A stretch of 64,000 nucleotides of DNA from Acidobacteriota bacterium (GCA_016713675.1 JADJOS010000001.1:1612001-1676000); one strand, 5' to 3'; shown: positions 51,958 through 60,905, counted from the stretch's first letter. Notes: generated by a model not told the origin, from the sequence alone. Program-made: numbers and translations.

Positions 51958-52842
51958 ATGAGGTTCATATTACTTTTCATTACCACAGCGATCTTTCTTC
52001 TTGGGGGCTGCCAGGCTGCACCGACAAAAAACACGGATTCTGGCGTACCTAATGTCGCGTCGGACATCAAAGAAGTGTCGCCAGCGGAAACCCAGACGGC
52101 GGTTTCTAAGGCATATTCACAGTTCATCGATGTCCGCACGCCTGCTGAATACACTGGCGGACACGCGGCACGTGCGGTTAACATCCCGCTCGACACGCTC
52201 GCGGCCAAGCTTGATACGCTTGAAAGGAATGAGCCGGTCTACATAATTTGCCAAACCGGAAGTCGTTCGAAGATGGCGGCGGAAATATTGAAGAGTGCCG
52301 GGTTCAATAATGTATTAAATGTGACCGGTGGAACGGTTGCATGGCAAACTGCCGGTTTGCCGATGGAGACGTTATCCCCTCATTCACCGACCGCCAATTC
52401 AAGCAAGCTCGACCAGAAAACGCAAGATGCTCTGATCTCGGCGCTTGCTGATGAGCGTCTGGCACAGGCGACTTATCAGGCAATTTTGAACAAGTTTCCG
52501 GGCTCACGTCCTTTCGTAAACATAATCGAAGCGGAAAAGAAGCATGAGTCCTTTCTGATCCCATTGTTTGCCAAATACGGTGTTGCGGTACCAAAGAACG
52601 AATTTGATCCGGCTAAGATCACCGTGCCCGACGATCTGATCGAAGCCTGCAAAGCGGGAGTGAAGGCAGAGAACGAGAACATTGCGTTGTACGATGGATT
52701 CTTTCAGTTTGTGAAAGAAACGGATATCAAAGAGGTCTTCACCCGGCTCCAAAGTGCGTCACGCGACAATCATCTTCCCGCGTTTACGCGCTGCAGCGAA
52801 GGTGGCGTGGGTGGTGGAAGAGGAAAAGGACGACCTCTCTAG
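51958..52842 (+). CDS. Rhodanese-DUF2202 fusion lipoprotein
   Basis: The start at ATG 51958 has AGGAG 7 nt upstream. The 294-residue lipoprotein has signal and lipobox FLLGGCQAA (Cys about 19). The rhodanese domain has FIDVRTPAEYTGGHAARAVN and active site YIICQTGSRSKMA. The DUF2202 helical, ferritin-like domain (about 155-285) has LADERLAQATYQAILNKF, EAEKKHESFLIPLF and ENENIALYDGFF. The Glu/His pattern could hold a di-metal site. The C-terminus is Gly/Arg-rich. Joining sulfur transfer and a ferritin-like fold is unusual. Confidence 0.9.
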   Translation: MRFILLFITTAIFLLGGCQAAPTKNTDSGVPNVASDIKEVSPAETQTAVSKAYSQFIDVRTPAEYTGGHAARAVNIPLDTLAAKLDTLERNEPVYIICQTGSRSKMAAEILKSAGFNNVLNVTGGTVAWQTAGLPMETLSPHSPTANSSKLDQKTQDALISALADERLAQATYQAILNKFPGSRPFVNIIEAEKKHESFLIPLFAKYGVAVPKNEFDPAKITVPDDLIEACKAGVKAENENIALYDGFFQFVKETDIKEVFTRLQSASRDNHLPAFTRCSEGGVGGGRGKGRPL

Positions 52843-52860
52843 GAGTGAAAATAAAATAAG

Positions 52861-53064
52861 ATGTACGAACTTTTCATATTGGTTGGAATTTTGGGGTTTT
52901 GGCTTTTGCTTCAGCTCGTCGTATTGCCCCGATTGGGCTTTAACACCTGAATGCGTGGAGCATGTGACGTCGGGTCCCGGCGTAGGAAAATAGAATCTCA
53001 GTCGAATGACGAAGTAATTAAGTCGGAAATCGAGGCTGGACTTGAGAATACCGGCAAACAGTAA
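52861..53064 (+). CDS. Tiny membrane protein with in-frame UGA, candidate selenoprotein
   Basis: ATG 52861 opens with MYELFILVGILGFWLLLQLV, a single transmembrane helix, then LPRLGFNT and TGA at 52948-52950 (codon 30). The same frame continues with MRGACDVGSRRRKIESQSND and ends at TAA 53064, a 67-residue protein if UGA is read as selenocysteine. That gives a U-x4-C motif on the cytosolic side of the helix. A 7-bp hairpin with a G-starting loop lies 23 nt downstream of UGA, within the range known for bacterial SECIS elements. The alternative is a 29-residue peptide and an ATG reinitiation right after the stop. The gene lies between rhodanese-DUF2202 and peroxiredoxin. Confidence 0.45.
52967..52983 (+). 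promoter_or_regulatory. Candidate bacterial SECIS hairpin
   Basis: ACGTCGG (52967-52973), loop GTC (52974-52976) and CCGGCGT (52977-52983) pair over 7 bp with one G-U. The apical loop starts with G and lies 23 nt after the UGA. Bacterial SECIS rules known to me ask for a G in the first two loop bases and 16-37 nt distance. Confidence 0.4.
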
Positions 53065-53091
53065 AAAAATCTTCTAACGAAGACCAGAATT

Positions 53092-53745
53092 ATGGAAAAC
53101 ACTAACGAAACAAAAACAAATGGAATGCCGCGACTTAATGAACCGGCACCGGAATTTGTGGCGAAAACCACTCACGGTTTGAAGAAACTTTCGGATTATA
53201 AAGGAAAATGGCTTGTGCTATTTTCCCATCCGGCTGATTTTACACCGGTTTGCACAACCGAATTTATGGCGTTTGCCAAAGCTCATCCCGAGTTTCAGAA
53301 AATGAACACTGAACTTCTGGGGCTTTCGATCGACAGCAATTTTGCACACATTGCGTGGGTGCGAAACATCAAGGAGAAATTTGGGGTGGACATTCAGTTT
53401 CCGGTAATCGAGGATCTGTCGATGAATGTGGCCCATGCTTACGGCATGATCCAGCCTGGTGCTTCGGACACATCCGCGGTTCGAGCTACTTTCATCATCG
53501 ATGACAAGGGTATCTTGCGTGCGATGGTCTACTACCCTATGACAAATGGACGTTCGATCCCTGAATTTGTCAGGCTCGTAAATGCGTTGCAAACTTCAGA
53601 CGCTAACAAAGTGGCAACTCCGGAAGGATGGCAGCCCGGCGATAAAGTCATCGTGCCTCCACCGACAACGACTGAGGAAGCTGAAAAGCGGGCTGATGAA
53701 GGGTTTGAATATACAGACTGGTATTTTTCAAAAAAGGAGCTCTAA
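53092..53745 (+). CDS. Peroxiredoxin (Prx6/AhpC type)
   Basis: A 217-residue peroxiredoxin with the peroxidatic Cys in HPADFTPVCTTEFMAF (about residue 52). No second conserved Cys is evident, so it looks like 1-Cys Prx6 type. WVRNIKEKFG, AYGMIQPGASD and VRATFIIDDKGILRAMVYYP are the rest of the family pattern, and the C-terminal region (about 165-217) matches the Prx6 extension. It reduces peroxides, and perhaps persulfide-derived oxidants in this context (inference). Confidence 0.95.
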   Translation: MENTNETKTNGMPRLNEPAPEFVAKTTHGLKKLSDYKGKWLVLFSHPADFTPVCTTEFMAFAKAHPEFQKMNTELLGLSIDSNFAHIAWVRNIKEKFGVDIQFPVIEDLSMNVAHAYGMIQPGASDTSAVRATFIIDDKGILRAMVYYPMTNGRSIPEFVRLVNALQTSDANKVATPEGWQPGDKVIVPPPTTTEEAEKRADEGFEYTDWYFSKKEL

Positions 53746-53749
53746 TATA

Positions 53750-53812
53750 ATGGCGGATCGGGAAAACCTGGCCGCCATTCTTATACATGAATACGGGGCT
53801 GATGAAAAGTGA
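53750..53812 (+). CDS. Possible 20-residue leader peptide
   Basis: ATG 53750 follows AAAGGAG from the end of the peroxiredoxin gene. It reads MADRENLAAILIHEYGADEK and stops. The arms ATGGCGG and CCGCCAT (7 bp) can form a hairpin over its start. It lies 9 nt before the DUF302 fusion gene. It may be a translated leader or chance. Confidence 0.3.
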   Translation: MADRENLAAILIHEYGADEK

Positions 53813-53821
53813 GGTTTAGAA

Positions 53822-54660
53822 ATGGAAAAATCGGCGGTTTTTTGTAGGACTTACGGTCCGACTGATGAATCTGAGTTCTGGCGATATCCGTTGCACTGGG
53901 TTCTCGGAGTGTTTGACGATCCTGACCGGGTTGCGGAAGCGATCTCGTCCCTAAGGCAATCTAATTTCGGTGACGAAACTATCGAGGTTCTGTGCGGTAC
54001 TGAAGGGAAAAACAGATTGATTTTACCGGCGAGAAACATGGCTGGTGGGGAACTTTTGTCCGATCGCTCCAGAACCTAAGCACGGAACGGCTTTTCCTCG
54101 AATACTATCAAAAGGAGTTGCACGCGGGTCACTATTTATTGGAAGTGAAAGTCGCGGATTCTGATGAGAAACGTCTCGCCGCAAAGATATTGAACGACAC
54201 GTCTGCGAAGCGTGTAACTTATTTTGGAAATTGGTTCATCGAGGGGATCGGAACCAGTCAGCAGAGGGTGGAAAAGAATAATTATGGCTATGTTCGATCG
54301 TTAAAACTTTCCTTTTCTGAGGCCGTCGAACGCACACGGGAAGCCCTAAAAGTGGAAGGGTTTGGTGTATTGACCGAGATCGATCTAAAGGCGAAATTCA
54401 AGGAAAAACTCGATGTTGACTTCGGCAACTATTTGATCCTTGGAGCGTGCAATCCGTCGCTGGCATACCAAGCTCTTCAGGAAGAGATCGAACTCGGACT
54501 TCTATTGCCGTGCAACGTGATCGTATTTCAGAAGGAAGATGAAATCTACGTGGCGGCCGTCGATGCAAAGAAAATGCTCGCCGTGACCGGCAATACAAAA
54601 CTTGAAGTATTTGCCGACTCTGTCAATGAAAAGTTGCGGCGAGCGATCGATAGTATCTAA
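53822..54660 (+). CDS. Unknown N-terminal domain fused to DUF302, frameshifted
   Basis: From ATG 53822 the frame reads WRYPLHWVLGVFDDPDRVAE and VLCGTEGKNR, then leaves frame near 54015 (AACAGATTGATTTTACC). Inserting one base restores IDFTGEKHGWWGTFVRSLQN and continues through ELHAGHYLLEVKVADSDEKR to the DUF302 domain. That domain has YVRSLKLSFSEAVERTREAL, FGVLTEIDLKAKFKEKLDVD, LGACNPSLAYQALQEE and LLLPCNVIVF. The N-terminal half (about 130 residues) is a ferredoxin-like stress-type domain I cannot name. DUF302 proteins bind small thiol-linked partners in some systems, but function is open. Confidence 0.75.
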
Positions 54661-54677
54661 ATGGAGGATCGTAACAA

Positions 54678-55430
54678 ATGCTTCAAGGATTTGAGACTTT
54701 CCTTTGGATTCTGACAAGTGGGATCTTAATGAGTTCGATCGCACTCGGTGGCAGTGGAACGTTTTTTCTGTTTGGCGAAAAGCTCGAGAAATTTCTTCTG
54801 CTTCTTGTCGCTTTTTCGGCTGGAGCACTCATCGGTGGAGCGTTCTTTCATCTAATTCCGGCAGCTTTAGAAAAGGCTGGCGTCAACCTCAACGTATTTG
54901 TTTGGGTAATGATCGGATTTTCATTGTTTTTCGCCCTCGAACAATTTCTACATTGGCATCATTGCAGAAAGGCCGAGACAACGTGTAAAAAACCTTTGAC
55001 ATATCTGATATTGCTTGGCGACGGGCTCCATAACTTTATTGGCGGGATGGCGATCGGTGGGACTTTTCTATTGGACATTCGATTGGGGATCGCATCCTGG
55101 CTGGCAGCTGCGGCACACGAAATCCCTCAAGAATTAGGTGATATGGGCGTGCTGATTTACGGTGGTTGGTCAAAGAAACAGGCATTAATATTCAATTTTC
55201 TGTCTTCCTTGACATTTTTAGCGGGAGGCTTGGTTGTTTATCTTGCTTCCTCTCAATTTGACCTCTCGTTTTTGATTCCCTTTGCCGCCGGCAATTTCCT
55301 TTATATTGGAGCGTCGGATCTGATTCCAGAAGTTAATAAGCACGAAAGCCTAATAGCTAATGTTAAGCATTTCGCTTCATTCATTGTTGGACTGGGTTTG
55401 ATGCTGGGCGTGAAGTTAGTGATGGAATAA
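54678..55430 (+). CDS. ZIP family metal transporter
   Basis: A 250-residue membrane protein with about eight helices. Helix IV has the metal site LLGDGLHNFIGGMAIGG (HNxxxG), helix V has AAAHEIPQELGDMGVL (HExPxExGD). A variable loop HWHHCRKAETTC binds metal in relatives. It moves Zn, Fe or Mn; direction and metal are not predictable here. It follows the DUF302 fusion by 17 nt in the same direction. Confidence 0.93.
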   Translation: MLQGFETFLWILTSGILMSSIALGGSGTFFLFGEKLEKFLLLLVAFSAGALIGGAFFHLIPAALEKAGVNLNVFVWVMIGFSLFFALEQFLHWHHCRKAETTCKKPLTYLILLGDGLHNFIGGMAIGGTFLLDIRLGIASWLAAAAHEIPQELGDMGVLIYGGWSKKQALIFNFLSSLTFLAGGLVVYLASSQFDLSFLIPFAAGNFLYIGASDLIPEVNKHESLIANVKHFASFIVGLGLMLGVKLVME

Positions 55431-55444
55431 ACTATCAAAGTAAT

Positions 55445-56851
55445 ATGTTCTTTTCTGCAAAAACTAGGTTTCTATTTGGGTTGATACTTGTTGTGGTCGT
55501 CGCTAACCAGGTTTTTGGACAAGCGGCTAATAAGATCTCGATCGAAACATCGAATTCCGTCGGCAATGGATATTCATTATCTCTGGAGCCTTTCGTTATT
55601 GAGGGGTTTTTGGGATTGCAGTCTTATGCTGCTGGCCAACATGAAGGTAAGTGGCTGTTGATCGGCGGTCGAACCGATGGGCTTCACCGCCGGCAGCCAT
55701 TCGCCTCTTTCTCGTTGAGCGGTAACAATACAAATATCGTGGTGATCGATCCGCAGACGAAGCAAAGCCGGACCGCATCGATCGCAGATCTCCCTCCAGC
55801 TTTGAACGAGCAGCTTCAGTCGACGAATATGCAGTCCATTCAACGCGGAAAGACTCTCTACCTTATCGGCGGATACGGTTATAGCAAGTCTGCCGGCGAT
55901 CATATAACTCACAACAAACTGACAGCGGTCAAGGTTGATTGTGTGGTCGCGGCGGTCCAGAACGGCACTACGTCCGCACCTTGTTTTCGTCAGATCGCCG
56001 ATCCGCTATTTGCGGTGACAGGTGGACAAATGGGACGGATCGGCGACACATATTTTTTGGTCGGAGGCCAAAAATTTGACGGCCGCTACAACCCGATGGG
56101 TCCTGATCATGGTCCGGGGTTTTCGCAAGAGTATACCAATAAGGTAACGAGATTTCGGATCGTCGATGATGGAAGAACATTGAGCATCAATAGTCTGGTC
56201 TCGGCCACTGACAAGGCAAATTTGCACCGTCGGGACTTCAACATGCTTCCGCAGATCTTTCCCGACAATTCTTTTGGATTTACCGTCTTTTCCGGAGTAT
56301 TCCAGGTTGGTGCCAATATTCCATTTACTAACACGGTCGATATTTACCCTACAGGACACCGTGTCAACGATGCGTTCGTTCAATATCTCAGCCACTATCA
56401 CAGCGCCAAGGTGGCCTTTTATGACGCATCGGAACAAAGGATGGAGAACATCTTCTTCGGCGGAATCAGCCAATACGAGGAAAACGCCGGAACTTTGACA
56501 AGGAATGACGATGTTCCTTTTAGCAAGGTAATTAGTAAAATTACGCGCGACAAAGCGGGTAAGATGACCGAAACTAAACTCAGTGAAATGCCTGGATTTT
56601 TAGGTGCGAGTGCGGAGTTCTTCGTTAACCCTCAACTGCCGATATATGAAAACGAAATAGTCAAGATAAATGAGATCAAGGGCGACCGGGTTTTCCTGGG
56701 CCATATTGTTGGAGGTATTTCCTCCACCCGAAAGAGCATTTTCTTCAGCAATAGCGGAGTCGAAAGTGAAGCGAGCAATCTCGTTTTCAAAGTTTGGCTC
56801 ACGAGGACCGGTCAAACCAAATTGAGTGACACCAAAATGGGGAAAAAGTGA
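55445..56851 (+). CDS. Secreted Kelch-like beta-propeller protein
   Basis: A 468-residue exported protein with signal peptide ending near VFGQA. Repeats WLLIGGRTDG, LYLIGGYGY, YFLVGGQKFDG and NIFFGGISQY are Kelch-like blades. Two Cys (CVVAAVQ, PCFRQIAD) could form a disulfide. No enzymatic motif is visible. It may carry a ligand or protein-binding role. It ends in a GTGA overlap with the methyltransferase gene. Confidence 0.78.
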   Translation: MFFSAKTRFLFGLILVVVVANQVFGQAANKISIETSNSVGNGYSLSLEPFVIEGFLGLQSYAAGQHEGKWLLIGGRTDGLHRRQPFASFSLSGNNTNIVVIDPQTKQSRTASIADLPPALNEQLQSTNMQSIQRGKTLYLIGGYGYSKSAGDHITHNKLTAVKVDCVVAAVQNGTTSAPCFRQIADPLFAVTGGQMGRIGDTYFLVGGQKFDGRYNPMGPDHGPGFSQEYTNKVTRFRIVDDGRTLSINSLVSATDKANLHRRDFNMLPQIFPDNSFGFTVFSGVFQVGANIPFTNTVDIYPTGHRVNDAFVQYLSHYHSAKVAFYDASEQRMENIFFGGISQYEENAGTLTRNDDVPFSKVISKITRDKAGKMTETKLSEMPGFLGASAEFFVNPQLPIYENEIVKINEIKGDRVFLGHIVGGISSTRKSIFFSNSGVESEASNLVFKVWLTRTGQTKLSDTKMGKK

Positions 56852-57474
56852 ACAAAATGAACCAAAAACAACATTGGGAAAATGTATATTCGACCAAGGC
56901 CCCTGATCAGGTGAGTTGGTATCGTGACCATTTGGACAACTCGCTGCAAATGATCTTGAATACAGGCGTTGGGAAGGATGCCGCGATCATCGATGTAGGC
57001 GGCGGGAGTTCGACGTTGGTGGATGACTTGTTGGCCGCCGGCTTTGCTGATGTTTCAGTTCTCGATATTTCCGGCACAGCGATCGCAAAAAGTAAGGAAC
57101 GTTTGGGCACAACGGCAACAAAGGTAAATTGGTTGGAAGCTGACGTCACCGAAGTGGTTCTCCCAAGTGACCACTTTGACGTATGGCACGATCGGGCGGT
57201 GTTTCACTTTTTGACCGACGCTGACGATCGCCGAAAATATGTCGAACTCGTCATGCGTTCGCTAAAAGTCGGCGGACATATAATTATCGCGTCATTTGGG
57301 CTTGATGGCCCGCAGAAATGCAGCGGACTCGACGTTGTCCGGTATGATCCCGAAACTATGCATAATGAATTTGGTGAACAATTCCGACTCATAAGGAGTG
57401 TCGGCGAAACTCACCAGACGCCATTTGGAACGACGCAGGAATTTATTTATTGCTATTGCAGGAAGGTTGTATGA
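56848..57474 (+). CDS. Class I SAM-dependent methyltransferase
   Basis: About 208 residues from GTG 56848 (overlapping TGA) or 205 from ATG 56857. The binding motif is AAIIDVGGGSSTLVDDLLAAG, then VSVLDISGTAIAKSKERL. HWENVYSTKAPDQVSWYRD is typical of a common class of small methyltransferases near sulfur and metal genes. HDRAVFHFLTD is the acidic post-II region. The substrate is unknown. Confidence 0.9.
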   Translation: MNKMNQKQHWENVYSTKAPDQVSWYRDHLDNSLQMILNTGVGKDAAIIDVGGGSSTLVDDLLAAGFADVSVLDISGTAIAKSKERLGTTATKVNWLEADVTEVVLPSDHFDVWHDRAVFHFLTDADDRRKYVELVMRSLKVGGHIIIASFGLDGPQKCSGLDVVRYDPETMHNEFGEQFRLIRSVGETHQTPFGTTQEFIYCYCRKVV

Positions 57475-58674
57475 ACGGCAAATTTGATCCCAGTAACGCG
57501 ATTCAAGACTTTTTGGTTTTCGGCGAATTCGGCGATGTAAATCCGTCGATAACGGATTCTTCGACATTCACTTTTATGAGCCCCGATCGTATGGAAGAGC
57601 TTTTCGATCATGAGATCGAAGGCTGCTTTCTTTATTCGCGGCATTGGAACCCGACGAACAAGTTTCTCTCGGATGCTCTGGCGCATGGAGGACAGCGAGT
57701 CAGCTCAGGCAAAGGCTTCGGGAATGGCGGCGATCTCGTCAACGATCGTACAGATATGCGGCAGCGGGGATGAGATCATTTCCTCCAGGACGATATATGG
57801 CGGTACGTATGCTCTTTTCAAGAATTTTCTTCCGCGGTTCGGTATCAAAGTCCATTTTGCCGATCTGTCTGACGTCGAACTTGTCACCTCGCTCATTAAT
57901 AATAAGACACGAGTGATATATTGCGAATCGATGAGCAATCCGCTGCTAGAGGTCGCAGATTTCCCGTCGCTTTCAGCAATTACCAAGAAGCACGGTCTGC
58001 AACTCGTCGTTGACAACACGTTCAGCCCAATGATCCTTTCTCCAATACGGCATGGAGCTGATGTTGTTGTTCACAGCCTAACAAAATACATCAACGGCAC
58101 AAGCGATTGCGTAGCAGGTGCAGTATGTGCGAGTGACGAATTTATCCACAAGCTAACGGACATCAATTCAGGGGCATCGATGCTGCTTGGAGCGGTCCTC
58201 GACAGCACGCGTGCCGCCAGTATCCTGAAAAATCTGCATTCGCTTCACTTGAGGATGCGGCAGCACAGCGATAATGCGATGTTTCTTGCGGAAAAACTTC
58301 GGGAGCTTGGGCTCCGTGTCTATTATCCGGGGTTGCCCGATCATCCTCAGCACGAGCTGCTCACGCGGCTTATGAATCCGGGTTACGGCTATGGCGGAAT
58401 GTTGGCGGTCGATGTCGGCACTTTGAAAGATGCTAACCAGCTAATGACACTAATGCAGCAGGAAAAGGTCGGCTATCTTGCCGTCAGTCTTGGCTATTTT
58501 AAGACTCTTTTTAGCGGTCCGGGCCACAGCACGTCGTCCGAGATACCGTTAGAAGAGCGAGAGGCAATGGGTCTGAGTGAAGGACTCGTACGGTTCTCAG
58601 TTGGTCTTGATAACGACATCCAACTATCGTTCGAACGCATTAAACGATGCCTTGCTGAAGTAGGCGTTATTTAG
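57471..58674 (+). CDS. Trans-sulfuration PLP enzyme, frameshifted
   Basis: The start at ATG 57471 overlaps the preceding stop (ATGA). The first frame (FGEFGDVNPSITDSSTFTF, FLYSRHWNPTNKFLSDALA) ends near 57682. The second carries MEDSESAQAKASGMAA onwards: ISSRTIYGGTYALFKNFLP, VDNTFSPMILSP, PLP Lys in HSLTKYINGTSDC, and LGYFKTLFSGPGHSTSSE to the end. A two-base loss in a GCGCGC-like run explains it. The family includes methionine gamma-lyase and related enzymes. The same family appears at 24065. Confidence 0.82.
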
Positions 58675-58775
58675 TAACAGTTCCAACTGGCGGTATTTGA
58701 GGTTTCGCAGCCTGATCTCTTTTTACGTTTGCGAAACTGATGTAAGATTGTGCTTTTCGCAAATTCAAATAAATT

Positions 58776-60182
58776 ATGTCAGAAGTGATAGAAGAAGCAG
58801 TAACGACGCGTATCGAAAACGATTCGATGGGAAATATCAACGTGCCGACAACGGCATATTGGGGGGCTCAGACCCAGCGGTCACTCCACCATTTCGATAT
58901 CGGATTCGATATCATGCCGCGTGAAGTGATCAGAGCTCTCGGGATATTGAAAAAGGCGGCGGCGATCGTCAATTTTGATCTTGGTAAACTGCCCGAGGAG
59001 AAAATGAATCTGATCGTTCGGGCGGCCGATGAGGTGATCGATGGTAAACTCGACGCTCACTTTCCATTGCGTGTTTGGCAGACGGGTTCGGGTACGCAGA
59101 CGAACATGAATGCCAATGAGGTCATTTCAAACCGGGCGATCGAGATCGCGGGCGGCGAAATGGGCTCGAAAACCCCGGTTCACCCGAACGATGATGTCAA
59201 CAAATCGCAATCATCCAACGATACGTTCCCGACAGCAATGTACATCGCTGCTGCGGAACGTGTGACGGCGCTGATCCCTCGGGTGCAGACTGTCAGTGAT
59301 GCGATCAAAGCAAAGGCGCGCGAATTCGAGGGTGTCGTGAAGATCGGCCGAACGCATCTTCAGGACGCGACGCCGGTGACCGTCACACAGGAATTCAACG
59401 GCTGGGCGAACCTCGTCGACCGCGATATCGAGCGAATGAGAATGGTTCTGCCAGGACTGATGGATCTTGCGATCGGCGGCACGGCTGTCGGCACTGGACT
59501 CAACGCACATCCCGAATTTGCCGAAAGAGCGGCCGCAAAGATCGCCGAGTTAACCGGTCTGCCTTTTAAGTCGCATCCCGATAAATTTGCGGCACTTTCT
59601 GCTCATGACGAAGTGGTATTCGCCTCTGGAGCATTGAAAACACTTGCAGCAAGCCTGATGAAGATCGCTAATGACATTCGCTGGCTCGCTTCGGGACCGC
59701 GATGCGGCATTGGTGAACTTTCGCTGCCAGAAAATGAACCTGGAAGTTCGATCATGCCCGGGAAGGTCAATCCGACGCAGTCTGAGGCGATGACGATGGT
59801 CGCCGTGCAGGTCTTTGGCAACGATGCCGCTATCGGTTTTGCGGGATCGCAAGGGAATTTCGAGCTGAACGTATTTAAGCCCGTAATGATCCACAATTTC
59901 CTGCATTCGGTGCGGTTGATCCAGGACGCGTGTTACGGTTTCGTCGATTTCTGTATCAAGGGAATCGAATTGGATCGCGATCAGATCGACCATTACCTGC
60001 GAGACTCGTTGATGTTAGTGACCGCATTAAATCAGCATATCGGATACGACAACGCGTCAAAGATTGCAAAGAATGCACATAAAAAGGGCATCTCCTTAAG
60101 AGAATCTGCGGTTCAGTTGGAGCTATTGACGGGTGAGAAATTTGACGAACTCGTAGTAGCTGAAGACATGACGCACCCGTAA
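58776..60182 (+). CDS. fumC: Class II fumarate hydratase
   Basis: A 468-residue tetrameric fumarase. Signatures are QTGSGTQTNMNANEVI, HPNDDVNKSQSSNDTFPTAM (20 residues), and the GSSIMPGKVNPTQSE loop. The catalytic Ser lies in the SS loop and the His in HPNDDVN. It hydrates fumarate to malate in the TCA cycle. No ribosome site is obvious before ATG 58776. Confidence 0.97.
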   Translation: MSEVIEEAVTTRIENDSMGNINVPTTAYWGAQTQRSLHHFDIGFDIMPREVIRALGILKKAAAIVNFDLGKLPEEKMNLIVRAADEVIDGKLDAHFPLRVWQTGSGTQTNMNANEVISNRAIEIAGGEMGSKTPVHPNDDVNKSQSSNDTFPTAMYIAAAERVTALIPRVQTVSDAIKAKAREFEGVVKIGRTHLQDATPVTVTQEFNGWANLVDRDIERMRMVLPGLMDLAIGGTAVGTGLNAHPEFAERAAAKIAELTGLPFKSHPDKFAALSAHDEVVFASGALKTLAASLMKIANDIRWLASGPRCGIGELSLPENEPGSSIMPGKVNPTQSEAMTMVAVQVFGNDAAIGFAGSQGNFELNVFKPVMIHNFLHSVRLIQDACYGFVDFCIKGIELDRDQIDHYLRDSLMLVTALNQHIGYDNASKIAKNAHKKGISLRESAVQLELLTGEKFDELVVAEDMTHP

Positions 60183-60365
60183 GAACGTCAAACTGAAAAC
60201 GGTTACATAACGAGTGACGCCTGAAGCAGGATTCGTAAATCGCTTGCAATCATTGCGATTGGAGCTATCGATCCTAAAAAACCTCAGAACAACCCGAACC
60301 AATTATGTTAGTGAGTTTTGCTTGGCCAGTCTCCATCGGGTCGACAACTCAAGTTGTGTCAACCG

Positions 60366-60869
60366 TTATCCTCCAATAATAACTGTTGTTTCGCCTTTCG
60401 TTATGCTATTTGTCGGACCGAGAGCCTCGAGGATCGTGTCGCCCATTCGTGATGCCGGGAGGTTGTTTATCATCACCGTGGCGGAACCCGTGATGACAAC
60501 GCCGGGTCCGTGGGGCGGAACGGGTGAGGGAACCGCGCATGTATGGATATCAGCTCCCGCAGACGCGCTTGTGATAGCACTCGACATCGAGGACAGTGCG
60601 GCTGCCTTTGCAGACTGTTCAGCGGCGACGGCCGCAGGAGCCCCAGGCGTCCCGGCTGCCGCGGCGGATGCCGCAACCGCGGTCTGAACAGCAGTATCGG
60701 CTGCGGCTTTTGCCGACTGCAACGCGGCCACCGCCCCAAGTGGAACTCCACGCCACGCGGCCGCAAATCCGATCGAAACGTCCGGACTGCCTGGTCCGAC
60801 GCTAAGGTTCGGCGGCAACGGGTGAGCGGTGGTATCGACTAGAGCTCTAGCTGCTGGTCCGGTTGGCAT
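60366..60869 (-). CDS. PAAR-domain tip protein
   Basis: A 167-residue protein, TAGGAG before ATG 60869. A PAAR-like fold is split by a long Ala-rich helical insert (about 45-100). The C-terminal part has HTCAVPSPVPPHGPGVVITG, ATVMINNLPASRMGDTILE and the glycine end TTVIIGG, which are PAAR marks; His/Cys may bind zinc. PAAR caps the VgrG spike of a type VI or related contractile system. Third gene of the VgrG unit. Confidence 0.9.
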   Translation of the reverse strand: MPTGPAARALVDTTAHPLPPNLSVGPGSPDVSIGFAAAWRGVPLGAVAALQSAKAAADTAVQTAVAASAAAAGTPGAPAAVAAEQSAKAAALSSMSSAITSASAGADIHTCAVPSPVPPHGPGVVITGSATVMINNLPASRMGDTILEALGPTNSITKGETTVIIGG

Positions 60870-60905
60870 ATTATTTGTCTCCTAACTGATCGAAACACAA
60901 AAGAC

